From positions 1 through 40,758 of the forward strand of contig JAFWFL010000039.1 in the NCBI GenBank assembly GCA_017515595.1: a stretch of DNA of 40,758 bases, given 5' to 3'. Positions 8,814 to 16,694 of the stretch are shown here, one piece after another; position 1 is the stretch's first letter; the number at the start of each line of letters is the position of its first letter. The notes under the pieces were generated by a model, which searched no databases, was not told the origin of the DNA, and was given only the letters and a program-made list of their open reading frames with translations. The DNA is from Coriobacteriales bacterium (GTDB lineage: Bacteria; Actinomycetota; Coriobacteriia; Coriobacteriales; UMGS124). The translations under genes were made by a program, and so were the position numbers.

Positions 8814-10220
8814 ATGGAGGATCGTTTGCAAAATCAAATACCCAACAGTACGGTTGATGACTGGGACTCTGATGATAGGTTTAAAACAGAAGAGTTTCTC
8901 AAGGTAGATGCCGTTTCTGGTTCTACATATGACATGCTCGAGATGCGCGACGTAGGTACGGCTCCGTGGCAGACTCAGGCTAAACATGCCGGGATGACAC
9001 AGGCTGCTTCTCGGCAATCGCACACCGCAACATATATTGTTGCCGGTTGTGTGATTGTGCTTGCGATGTTCTCACTTTTGGGCGGTATCCTCAATGTTGG
9101 CGACCACCTGATGCTTGCCAACGGAGTTTTGGGCTGGCTGTATTATATTCTCATTGTGGTTGCAATCATTGCAAGTGTAGTGCTGCCTCTTATTAAGGTT
9201 GCAAAGCGGCCCGTTTTCTCTTTATACCAGTTGCGCGATGAATCCGGTCATGCGCACAAACGTCATTGCCGCATGCTTGCAGATAACCTTATTGTGAATG
9301 CTGATCTTACCCCAGACGAGATGATGCAGGTAGAGTCATATGTAACAGCCGGTGATGAGGCAGATGACCTTCTTATTGAATTCTTTAAGGAAAAATGCGT
9401 TCCTCTTATTGACGAGCAAACAAAGCGTTCTGCCACAACAGCATTTTTGGCATCGGTAATCTCACACTCTGCGTTGGTAGAGACTGTTACCATGCTTTCT
9501 GTTTCACTTGATTTAGTAAGAGGCATAGTCGAGAAGTGCGGCTTTAGGCCAACCAATCTCGGCCTTGCCCGCATTTACTCACGCGTTATGATTAGCGCTC
9601 TTATAGCCGGAGGAATTGAGGATTCAGATCTTTCTGACATCATGGGTAATCTCCTGGGAGGCGGCGCCGGAGCCAGAGCATCAGGCATGATTATGGGAAG
9701 CGCAACAAGCGGTTTGGTAAGCGCATTTTTGGTCTTTAGGGTTGGCGTAATTACCAAGCGCTGGCTGTGCGCAGAAGACGGCCCGGCCCAGATGGCAGCG
9801 ATACGTCGTACTTCATACAAAGAGGCTCTTACCATGATGCGCACAAGCGGATTTATGGCAACGGTGGCAGAGGTTGTTAAAAAGACCGCGTCGCGTGTTG
9901 TAACAAGCGCAGGAGATGCGGTTGTAAATGCAGCTCGTAATGCTGCACAGGGAGCACAGGGCGCCGTTGTAGCCGCTGCCGGAACAGCCGGAACAGCAAT
10001 GAGCCAAGCCGCCAATGCTGCCATTGGGGGAGTGGTAAACATGACGCAAAGCGCGACGTCAGCCGTAACACGCGGTGCAACAGGCGCTGCCGAGATGGCT
10101 GCACATGCCGCAGGGACTGCAATTGGAGGCGTGCGCGAAATGGCTCACGCTGCCGGTGATACACTCAGCTGGTTTCTGAGCCGCCTCAAAGATGACGACG
10201 ACACCCTCAAACTGGGTTAA
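8814..10220 (+). CDS. YcjF/DUF697-like membrane protein with Ala-rich amphipathic tail
   Basis: A 468-aa protein. The first ~65 residues are acidic and soluble. Two membrane helices follow (TYIVAGCVIVLAMFSLLGGIL and GWLYYILIVVAIIASVVLPL). Residues ~190-330 contain SLDLVRGIVEKCGFRPTNLG...ILAGG-like ...SGLVSAFLVFRVGVITKRWL, which resembles the YcjF/DUF697 fold found next to or fused with Era-like GTPases. No GTPase is adjacent. The last ~120 residues are a low-complexity Ala/Gly/Val tail, probably amphipathic helix repeats, ending in DDDD. The start at 8814 is chosen for AAGGAG seven bases upstream; the frame is open back to 8748. Function unknown. Confidence 0.65.
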   Translation: MEDRLQNQIPNSTVDDWDSDDRFKTEEFLKVDAVSGSTYDMLEMRDVGTAPWQTQAKHAGMTQAASRQSHTATYIVAGCVIVLAMFSLLGGILNVGDHLMLANGVLGWLYYILIVVAIIASVVLPLIKVAKRPVFSLYQLRDESGHAHKRHCRMLADNLIVNADLTPDEMMQVESYVTAGDEADDLLIEFFKEKCVPLIDEQTKRSATTAFLASVISHSALVETVTMLSVSLDLVRGIVEKCGFRPTNLGLARIYSRVMISALIAGGIEDSDLSDIMGNLLGGGAGARASGMIMGSATSGLVSAFLVFRVGVITKRWLCAEDGPAQMAAIRRTSYKEALTMMRTSGFMATVAEVVKKTASRVVTSAGDAVVNAARNAAQGAQGAVVAAAGTAGTAMSQAANAAIGGVVNMTQSATSAVTRGATGAAEMAAHAAGTAIGGVREMAHAAGDTLSWFLSRLKDDDDTLKLG

Positions 10221-10251
10221 CAGCTTTCAGTCTTCCCCTCAAAGAGTAGCC

Positions 10252-10290
10252 AAAAAAATGACACGGAGCATAACCCCGTGTCATTTTTTT
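10252..10290. terminator. Bidirectional terminator
   Basis: Perfect 15-bp arms (A7TGACACGG/CCGTGTCAT7) with a 9-base loop. It gives a T-run on both strands and serves the convergent 8814 and PPK2 genes. Confidence 0.92.
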
Positions 10291-10313
10291 AGGTGTAAGA
10301 TTTCCTCTGAATC

Positions 10314-11525
10314 TTATGAGTTATCAGCGGCTTTTGGGGCTGCTGTCTTTTTGGCGGATGAAGCTCGCTTGGAGCTTGTTTTTGCGGCAGCTTTTTTGGC
10401 AGGAGCTTTTGCGGGCTTCTCAGCAGGCTTTTCAGCGGGTTTCTCGGCAACTTCTTCTGTCTTGGCTTGCGGTTCTTCTAAGGCTTCGGCCGAGACAACC
10501 TTGGTTGCTTTTTTGTCTTGCTTGGCTTTTTTGCCGGCTTTTTTGGCTTCTTTGGCCTCGGGTTTTTTGGCGGTTGCTTTAGCTTCGCGCTCTACAGCGG
10601 CCTTCTCGGCAGCCTCTTTGGCTCCCTTTTTACCGAGATATGCTTCTTCTACTTCTTCGATAGCGAGAAGCTGTGCTTTGCATTCTGCGAGGGTGGCAAT
10701 TTGCTCGGCCGGAAGCTCGGGATATGCGGGAGCCATATCCTCAAGTTCTTTCACAATGATCTCGCTTACAAGCCAGCGCATATACCATTTTTGGTCTGCG
10801 GGAATCACGTACCAGGGAGCATACGTTGTTGAAGTGCCGTTGATTGCTTTCTCATATGCTTCCATATATGCGGGCCACAGTGCGCGTTCTTTAAGATCGC
10901 TCGAGGAGAACTTCCAGTTCTTGGCCGGGTTTTCTATGCGCTCGAGGAAGCGTTTTTCCTGCTCAAGGAGACTCACGTTTAAGAAGAACTTCAAGATACG
11001 ATAACCGTTGTTATAGAGATGCGACTCATAGCTCTTAAAGAATTCATAACGGCTGGTAAAGAAATCATCTTCGCTTACATTGAGACAACGGCCGGGCATC
11101 TGGTAGCCTTTCCAGATATTGCGTACGCGTACTACCAGGACGTCTTCATAATATGAACGGTTAAAAATACCAATATTGCCGCGATGAGGAATGTGGGCCT
11201 CAACACGCCACATATAGTCATGGGCAAGGTCTTCGCTACTCGGAGTTTTAAAGCTGTGGACTTCGCAGCCCTGCGGGTTGATGCCGCTCATAACATGCTT
11301 AATGGTTGAGTCTTTGCCGGCGGCGTCCATAGCCTGGAACATGACGAGCAAACCTTCGCGGCTCTCGGCATACAGCTTGTCCTGGAACTCGCCAATGCGA
11401 ATGGAGTTTTGCTGGGTCTTCTCGATGTATTCTTCTTTGAGCTTTTTGTCGATGTTTAAAGAAGTGGGTGCATCTTTAATAGAAAACTTTTGAGAGCCGT
11501 CAAAACGAAAGTCTTTAATCTCCAT
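10314..11525 (-). CDS. ppk2: PPK2-family polyphosphate kinase with Lys/Ala-rich tail
   Basis: Nucleotide:polyphosphate phosphotransferase of the PPK2 family, 403 aa. The catalytic domain is at about 1-295, with Walker A MDAAGKDSTIKH (66-77), FNRSYYEDVLVVRV (121-134) and the lid-region PAKNWKFSSSDLKERALW. It interconverts polyphosphate and nucleotide (ATP/GTP) phosphates in the cytosol. The last ~105 residues are an extra disordered tail of AEK, AKK and PAEKPAEKPAEK repeats, like histone H1 or mycobacterial HupB tails, and are not part of the usual PPK2. Two exact copies of the 9-mer TTCTCGGCA fall in the tail coding region. It is transcribed alone. Confidence 0.93.
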   Translation of the reverse strand: MEIKDFRFDGSQKFSIKDAPTSLNIDKKLKEEYIEKTQQNSIRIGEFQDKLYAESREGLLVMFQAMDAAGKDSTIKHVMSGINPQGCEVHSFKTPSSEDLAHDYMWRVEAHIPHRGNIGIFNRSYYEDVLVVRVRNIWKGYQMPGRCLNVSEDDFFTSRYEFFKSYESHLYNNGYRILKFFLNVSLLEQEKRFLERIENPAKNWKFSSSDLKERALWPAYMEAYEKAINGTSTTYAPWYVIPADQKWYMRWLVSEIIVKELEDMAPAYPELPAEQIATLAECKAQLLAIEEVEEAYLGKKGAKEAAEKAAVEREAKATAKKPEAKEAKKAGKKAKQDKKATKVVSAEALEEPQAKTEEVAEKPAEKPAEKPAKAPAKKAAAKTSSKRASSAKKTAAPKAADNS

Positions 11526-11629
11526 GGTCGCTCCTTTAAAGCGTTAAGGCATAAAACGCGGTACAAAACTGTACGGTTATTACTGTACGATATCTTTTTA
11601 CAGTTTACCAGACCAATTTTATAAATTCT

Positions 11630-12460
11630 TTATTTGGTGCGTTCGAGAACCTGTTTGAGATCCTGAATTTGTACTTCCATTTGCTCGAGGCTTCTGCGAA
11701 GGGCTTCTTTCTCGTCATCAAGGCTGGGATTGTCGTTGTCGAGGCCGTCAAATGAACGGCGGCTTTCATCAATATTGTTCACGATAATGCCCAGTACCAC
11801 ATTGAGCAGTATAAACGAAGAAAGAATAATAAAAGTAATAAAATACAGGCCCGAGAAGGGCATTTCTTTTATGATGGGGTACGCGATATCAGGCCAGCCT
11901 TCGAGCGTTACGATTTCGAACAGCGAGAACAGCGCCGAGCCTAAGTCGCCAAAGCGCTCGGGATATAACTCGTCAAAAAGCGTAACGCCAATAATCGCAT
12001 AAATATAGATAACAACAAAAAGTAAAAGAGCAGTCCAAAGAACGCCGGGGATAGATTTTGCGATACCAACCACAATGACGCGGAGCTGCTTAAAAGCGCT
12101 GATGAGCCTAAAGACTCTGAAAGCCCTGAAAATGCGGAGGATTCGCGCAACTTCTATAGGAACCGGGAAGATGTTTGTGGGGATTACGCTCAAAACCGTG
12201 ATAGTAAAATCATAGATGTTCCAGCCGTCTTTAAAATACTCCGAGCGCCATGCGAAGATTTTGAGAGTGGCTTCTACCACGTAAATAAAAACACATATTT
12301 GGTCGCATGTTGCTAAAGCACGCCGGGTGCCTTCAGACAAATTCATTGTTTGCAAGCCGAGTATAAGGGCATTCAGAACAATGACAGCAATAATAAAGAA
12401 AGAAAAGACATTCGATTCTACTATTCTTTTAGCAATATCCCTCATGAAACACCACTGCAC
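11630..12460 (-). CDS. Single-repeat voltage-gated cation channel (NaChBac/CavMr-like)
   Basis: A 276-aa six-helix ion channel of the bacterial Nav family that should work as a homotetramer in the cell membrane. S1-S3 are at ~17-95. S4 has arginines at 106, 109, 112, 115 and 118, every third residue. S5 is ~138-160, the pore and filter are TLEGWPD (185-191), and S6 is ~205-228. A C-terminal coiled coil (SLDDEKEALRRSLEQMEVQIQDLKQVLERTK) is typical of tetramerisation. The filter has Gly where NaChBac has Ser, and resembles TLEGW/TFEGWP of Ca-selective channels. The first codon is GTG at 12460; an ATG at 12445 is an equally possible start. Confidence 0.88.
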   Translation of the reverse strand: MQWCFMRDIAKRIVESNVFSFFIIAVIVLNALILGLQTMNLSEGTRRALATCDQICVFIYVVEATLKIFAWRSEYFKDGWNIYDFTITVLSVIPTNIFPVPIEVARILRIFRAFRVFRLISAFKQLRVIVVGIAKSIPGVLWTALLLFVVIYIYAIIGVTLFDELYPERFGDLGSALFSLFEIVTLEGWPDIAYPIIKEMPFSGLYFITFIILSSFILLNVVLGIIVNNIDESRRSFDGLDNDNPSLDDEKEALRRSLEQMEVQIQDLKQVLERTK

Positions 12461-12500
12461 TCCGTTTTTGACTTATGTTAGGCAACTCTTGAATTCTTGT

Positions 12501-13076
12501 CTACAACAATATGTCGTTGAGCAAATACTTAGGTACGTGATGCACGGCATTGCTGTCGCGCCAATAATCATAGTCGGTATTGTCGATTGCCAACGGCTCA
12601 ACAACAACTTCTTCTTTTGGAACACCAAAGGCTATGACCAGCTCGGAATTATACTTTTGTGTGTCAAGGCCAATTGCCTGCACAAGGTCTGCCCGGTTAT
12701 AGTTTTTGAACATGCACGAGCCAAAGCCCTCGTTTTGCGCCGCGAGCTTTATGGTTTGCGAGGCAATGCCCACGTCGCAAAGGGTCAGGGCGTTGGCACG
12801 ATGCGAACAAATGGTTATGTAAGCGCGGGGACGCTCTCCCTCTGATGGACCAGGCCAGGTTGGCAAAGCGGCAGCCCATTTAAGAGAAGCAAAAACGCGC
12901 TCGCATCCGTCGGGATCATTGGTTATTTTGTATCGCAGCGGCTGGCGGTTCTGCGCGCTTGGCGTAAGACGCGCGCAATCAACCCAACGCAGGAGCGCTT
13001 CGAGCGGAACCTCCTGCGATTCGTCAAACCTGCGGTAAGTACGGGCCTGCAAAACAAGGTCATAAAAGCCGTTCAT
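12501..13076 (-). CDS. Nitroreductase-family flavoprotein
   Basis: FMN-dependent nitroreductase-fold oxidoreductase, 191 aa. The N-terminal RTYRRF motif, LTPSAQNRQPLRY (FMN phosphate contact) and the DVGIASQTIKLAAQNEGFGSCMF helix are diagnostic. It probably uses NAD(P)H in the cytosol; the substrate is unknown. GGAGG lies eight bases before the ATG. The 40-base gap to the channel gene downstream allows co-transcription. Confidence 0.87.
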   Translation of the reverse strand: MNGFYDLVLQARTYRRFDESQEVPLEALLRWVDCARLTPSAQNRQPLRYKITNDPDGCERVFASLKWAAALPTWPGPSEGERPRAYITICSHRANALTLCDVGIASQTIKLAAQNEGFGSCMFKNYNRADLVQAIGLDTQKYNSELVIAFGVPKEEVVVEPLAIDNTDYDYWRDSNAVHHVPKYLLNDILL

Positions 13077-13281
13077 AGTTGCAAACCTCCTGAGCGTTAT
13101 TCACTAAACACTCCGAATAATAATCTATCTCAATGAGTTCACACCCACAAGAGACATGTTGTTTTGTCAAAGTTCACATTTTGACCGTACATACCAAAAG
13201 AGTGGCTTGTCAGAACAATGCAAAGACATTCGGAATCTATTCGTGCATAATCAATGGATTGTCATTACTTACATTCTTATG

Positions 13282-13315
13282 AATGAGTTTCGTAACATAA
13301 ACTATTACGCTCATT
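13282..13315 (+). promoter_or_regulatory. Candidate metal-regulator operator for zinc operon
   Basis: An imperfect dyad CGTAACATAAACTATTACG (13291-13309) is enclosed by AATGAG/CTCATT (13282-13287/13310-13315). It lies 34 bases before the first gene of the zinc-uptake operon. Its CGTAA...TTACG ends recall Zur/Fur-family boxes, but the regulator is not encoded in the window. Confidence 0.4.
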
Positions 13316-13348
13316 TTTGCCAAGGCGTCAAGAAAGGAGGAAGCAGCC

Positions 13349-13660
13349 ATGTGGGGTTTTCGGACTCTTATAGCCAATAGAATAACCTCAACCATCATGG
13401 GACTCATGTTGGTTGCTCTTGTGCTGTTTTCTTCTTTTTATCTTGTTGCCGAGGCAAACCATGACTGCTCGGGCGAAGACTGCCCCATTTGCGAATGTAT
13501 TCAGCAATGCATACAGACGCTGCAGCAAATAGGCGAGGGAGCAGTTTCTCTAACTGCCGCGGTCATACCCGCGTTTGCGTGTCTCATCCTGGTATTTTTA
13601 CCGGTTACACTTCTTCCTCAAAACACACTTGTCTCCAATAAAGTGAGATTGAATAACTAA
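13349..13660 (+). CDS. Small Cys/His-rich membrane protein of zinc operon
   Basis: A 103-aa protein with AAGGAGGA seven bases before the ATG. It has two membrane helices (~13-33 and ~67-88). Between them, on the presumed outer face, is HDCSGEDCPICECIQQC (38-54), five cysteines and a histidine in a metal-site-like spacing. It lies directly upstream of the zinc-binding lipoprotein in the same direction, so a role in zinc capture or sensing is likely by context. I cannot name a characterised family. An overlapping frame at 13156-13380 is not considered coding. Confidence 0.7.
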   Translation: MWGFRTLIANRITSTIMGLMLVALVLFSSFYLVAEANHDCSGEDCPICECIQQCIQTLQQIGEGAVSLTAAVIPAFACLILVFLPVTLLPQNTLVSNKVRLNN

Positions 13661-13663
13661 CAG

Positions 13664-13904
13664 AACCTCCGTATTGTGCCATTGGGACGGTTCTCACGGC
13701 ACGTTTGTGCCAGTGGGACGGTTCTCATGTGCCAGTGGGACGGTTCTCATGGCACATTCATGAATCGATATTACATATAAAATATTTAAGTATAGGTGAA
13801 TGTGCCATGAGAACCGTCCCACTGGCACACAAACGTGCCGTGAGAACCGTCCCAATGGCACAAACGTGCCGTGAGAACCGTCCCAATGGCACAATACGGA
13901 GGTT
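13664..13904. repeat. Inverted array of six GGGACGGTTCTCA units
   Basis: Three direct units (13684-13696, 13715-13727, 13737-13749) face three inverted ones (13808-13820, 13841-13853, 13872-13884). The outermost 17 bp (13664-13680/13888-13904) are an exact inverted repeat. The right outer arm contains GGAGGT (13898-13903), the ribosome site of the following lipoprotein gene. Transcribed, the array can form a very long hairpin that pairs this site. It belongs to the GGGACGG-type palindromes seen elsewhere in the window. Confidence 0.9.
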
Positions 13905-13910
13905 AATACT

Positions 13911-14930
13911 ATGAAAAAGATTTTGTCTTTTTTGCTTGCTGTCATTTTGACGGCAGGCTGTTTATCTGCATGCAGTTTTGAGAGCAGCAAAAACCCTGCT
14001 CAGGATCATAAGATTCAAATAGTTACCACTATTTTCCCTGAATACGACTGGACAATGAATGTCCTCGGAGACAACCCGGCACAAGCCGAGGTGACGATGC
14101 TTCTCGATAAAGGCGTTGATCTTCACAGCTTCCAGCCCACGGCAGAGGACATCCTCAAGATTTCTACCTGTGACCTCTTTATTTATGTGGGAGGAGAATC
14201 AGACGAATGGGTAGAGGACGTTCTCCAGGAAGCGGTCAACAAAGACATGGTTGTCATTAATCTCCTGGATGCTCTCGGCGATTCTCTGAAAGAAGAAGAA
14301 GTGGTTGAGGGCATGCAGCAAGAAGAGCATGATCACGAAGCCGGTGAAGACCATCATGAGGGCGATAGCCATGATGAGGATGAAGAAGAGATTGAGTACG
14401 ACGAGCATGTCTGGCTTTCTCTGCGTAACGCTGCCGTCCTTGTAGAAAGCATTTCTCAAGCCATTCAGACCGTTGATCCCCAAAATGCCGCGGCTTATGA
14501 GAGTAATGCCGATTCTTACAAAGAAAAACTGTCCGCGCTTGACGCTGAGTACACAAAAGCTGTCGCAAATGCGTCTGCTTCAACACTTCTCTTTGGAGAC
14601 CGTTTTCCCTTCCGTTATTTGGTAGATGATTACGGTCTGTCTTACTACGCGGCTTTTGTTGGTTGTTCGGCTGAGACCGAGGCAGATTTTGAGACCATTG
14701 TCTTCCTTGCGAAGAAAGTTGATGAGCTTTCTCTCCATACCGTTTTGACCATCGAAGGCTCAGATCATCGCATTGCCGAGACAATCGTGCAAAACACGCG
14801 CACAAAGGACCAGCAGATTCTTACCATGGATTCAATGCAATCCGTAATGGCAAAAGATGTTGCAAACGGCGCCACCTACCTGCAGATTATGGAGAAGAAC
14901 CTGACTGTTCTCAAGGATGCGTTAAAGTAG
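13911..14930 (+). CDS. znuA: Zinc ABC transporter substrate-binding lipoprotein
   Basis: Cluster A-I metal-binding lipoprotein (ZnuA/AdcA type), 339 aa. The signal peptide ends in lipobox LSAC with Cys21 as the lipidated residue. The TTIFPEYDW start, DLHSFQP (a metal His), a flexible His/Asp/Glu-rich loop (about 142-170, HDHEAGEDHHEGDSHDED) and DEHVWLS fit zinc binding at the outer membrane face. It delivers zinc to the ATPase/permease pair encoded next. GGAGGT lies seven bases before the ATG and is embedded in the palindrome array. Confidence 0.93.
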   Translation: MKKILSFLLAVILTAGCLSACSFESSKNPAQDHKIQIVTTIFPEYDWTMNVLGDNPAQAEVTMLLDKGVDLHSFQPTAEDILKISTCDLFIYVGGESDEWVEDVLQEAVNKDMVVINLLDALGDSLKEEEVVEGMQQEEHDHEAGEDHHEGDSHDEDEEEIEYDEHVWLSLRNAAVLVESISQAIQTVDPQNAAAYESNADSYKEKLSALDAEYTKAVANASASTLLFGDRFPFRYLVDDYGLSYYAAFVGCSAETEADFETIVFLAKKVDELSLHTVLTIEGSDHRIAETIVQNTRTKDQQILTMDSMQSVMAKDVANGATYLQIMEKNLTVLKDALK

Positions 14931-14941
14931 GAGGCAGCCCA

Positions 14942-15649
14942 ATGGCTTTGCTCACTGTCCAAAACCTGTCTCTTGGTTACGACGCGCATATCATCGCGAA
15001 GGGCCTCAACTTTTCTGTGCAGGCAGGCGATTATCTCTGTATTGTGGGAGAAAACGGTTCCGGCAAGACCACGCTCATAAAAACATTACTGCATCTCTGG
15101 GAGCCCGCAGAAGGTCAGGTTTTGTACGGTGACGGCCTCAAGAAAAACGAAATTGGTTACCTGCCGCAGCAAACCGTTATACAAAAAGACTTTCCGGCAT
15201 CTGTGAGAGAAATAGTTCTCTCGGGATGCCAGGGTCGCTGCGGTTTGAGACCCTTTTACAACAAAGCAGAAAAACAGCTTGCCGAGAAAAACATGGAGCG
15301 CATGGGCATCTTATCTCTCGCAAAGCGCTGCTACCGTGAGCTCTCTGGCGGACAGTAACAGCGCGTTCTTCTCGCACGCGCATTATGCGCCACACAAAAA
15401 GTTTTGCTTCTTGATGAGCCGGTATCGGGCCTTGATCCCAAGGTGACTGCCGAGATGTACGGTTTGATTGCGAATCTGAACCGGGAAGGTATTACCATCA
15501 TCATGATATCTCACGATATTTCCGCGGCTGCGAGGTATGCCAGCCATATTCTGCATATAGGCACCGTGATGTTTTACGGAGCAGCAGAAGAGTATCTGAG
15601 CAGCGATGTTGGGAAGTACTTCCTTATGCAGCAAGGCGGTGCGGCATAA
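14942..15649 (+). pseudogene. znuC: Zinc ABC transporter ATPase with in-frame stop
   Basis: ABC ATPase of the zinc importer, 235 codons if read through. Walker A GENGSGKTT, the Q-loop region GYLPQQ and signature LSGGQ are followed by TAA at 15356-15358. After it, in the same frame, come QRVLLARAL, Walker B VLLLDEP and the switch ISHD. The stop sits where Gln is usual (LSGGQQQR), a single C-to-T change from CAA. The 138-residue N-terminal piece lacks Walker B and should be inactive. The neighbours are intact and the TAATG coupling to the permease is kept, so this may be a recent mutation, a base-call error or readthrough. Confidence 0.85.
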
Positions 15650-16482
15650 TGCTCGATAAACTCAGCATGTACCTGCAGTATCCGTTTGTGCAGTATGCGC
15701 TCATAGTTGGGATACTCATTGCTCTCTGCTCGTCGCTTTTGGGCGTGACGCTTGTGCTCAAACGCTTCTCGTTCATAGGCGACGGGCTGTCGCATGTGGC
15801 ATTTGGCGCGATAGCGATTGCTTCTGTTTTGAATCTCACCAACAATATGGTGCTTGTACTGCCCATAACGGTAGTAAGCGCCGTGTTGCTGCTTCGCTCC
15901 GGTCAGGACGCAAAGATCAAGGGAGATGCCGCTATTGCCATGATTTCTGTAGGTGCCATGGCATTTGGGTATCTCATCATGAATATCTTTTCTACCTCGT
16001 CGAACCTTTCCGGAGATGTGTGCAGCACGCTGTTTGGTTCAATTTCCATCATAACGCTGAGCCAAAAAGAGGTCTGGCTGTGTATGGTGCTGTCGGTTGC
16101 GGTGGTCATAATCTTTATCTTGTTTTACAACAAGATATTTGCTGTGACATTTGATGAGTCATTCGCTAAGGCTACTGGCACAAAAGCAGATGCTTATAAT
16201 TTGCTAATAGCGATTATTATTGCGGTGATAATTGTTCTTGCAATGAATCTGGTGGGATCGCTTTTGATTTCTGCATTGGTCATATTCCCAGCCCTCTCGG
16301 CCATGCGGCTGTTCCGCAGTTTCATGAGCGTTACGGTGTGCTCTGCGGTACTATCGGTCATATGCGCATTTTCTGGGATTGTAATATCAATCCTGGCAGG
16401 AACACCGGTAGGATCAACCATTGTCGCGGTTGATGTTGCGGCATTTGGTATTTGCTATGCGGCAGGAAAACTCTCCTTGTGA
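15649..16482 (+). CDS. znuB: Zinc ABC transporter permease
   Basis: ABC-3 family permease, 277 aa, with about eight membrane helices. Family-typical segments are ALIVGILIALCSSLLGVTLVLKRFSFIGDGLSHVAFGAIA and AFGYLIMNIFSTSSNLSGDV...LFGSI. It forms the membrane channel for zinc import with the ATPase and lipoprotein. The start overlaps the ATPase stop (TAATG). It is the last gene of the operon, 97 bases before the tRNA. Confidence 0.93.
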   Translation: MLDKLSMYLQYPFVQYALIVGILIALCSSLLGVTLVLKRFSFIGDGLSHVAFGAIAIASVLNLTNNMVLVLPITVVSAVLLLRSGQDAKIKGDAAIAMISVGAMAFGYLIMNIFSTSSNLSGDVCSTLFGSISIITLSQKEVWLCMVLSVAVVIIFILFYNKIFAVTFDESFAKATGTKADAYNLLIAIIIAVIIVLAMNLVGSLLISALVIFPALSAMRLFRSFMSVTVCSAVLSVICAFSGIVISILAGTPVGSTIVAVDVAAFGICYAAGKLSL

Positions 16483-16578
16483 AATAGCTGATTTGCGTAG
16501 TTTATTCGTGGAATGCGCATATGACTTGAATCATCATGCGTGTTTTGCGTATTATGATCCATCGCATATATGGCATAT

Positions 16579-16654
16579 GCCAGTTTAGCTCAGTCGGTAG
16601 AGCACCGCTCTCGTAAAGCGGGGGTCATCGGTTCAAGTCCGATAACTGGCTCCA
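16579..16654 (+). tRNA. tRNA-Thr (anticodon CGT)
   Basis: Complete 76-base cloverleaf: acceptor GCCAGTT/AACTGGC, D arm TAGCTCAGTCGGTAGAGC, anticodon stem CCGCT/AGCGG with CGT at 16612-16614, T arm ATCGG/CCGAT with GTTCAAGTC, and encoded CCA at 16652-16654. It reads ACG codons. Its 3' half is the attachment site of the following island. Confidence 0.96.
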
Positions 16655-16672
16655 TGAATTACCACAGCTCAG
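16605..16672 (+). repeat. attL-like 68-bp direct repeat
   Basis: Left copy, identical over 68 bp to 40504-40571. Similarity continues with scattered G/A and T/G changes to about 16705. Confidence 0.88.
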
Positions 16673-16694
16673 AGATCAAATGAGTCTCTGAGCT
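16666..16694 (+). terminator. Terminator of tRNA-Thr
   Basis: Perfect 10-bp arms AGCTCAGAGA/TCTCTGAGCT (16666-16675/16685-16694) followed by ATTTTAAT. The equivalent hairpin at 40565-40593 has one transition in the stem. Confidence 0.85.

Noticed and set aside
13156-13380. 74-codon plus-strand frame before the zinc operon
   Set aside because: It runs through the candidate operator and overlaps the better-supported Cys-rich gene, which has a strong ribosome site. No protein-like pattern is visible.
13664-13904. CRISPR array or phage attachment array
   Set aside because: Units are in both orientations with no unique spacers; it is a nested palindrome.
15356-15358. Genetic-code reassignment of TAA
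   Set aside because: TAA ends many intact genes here (for example sufB and the PPK2 gene), so a global recoding is excluded.
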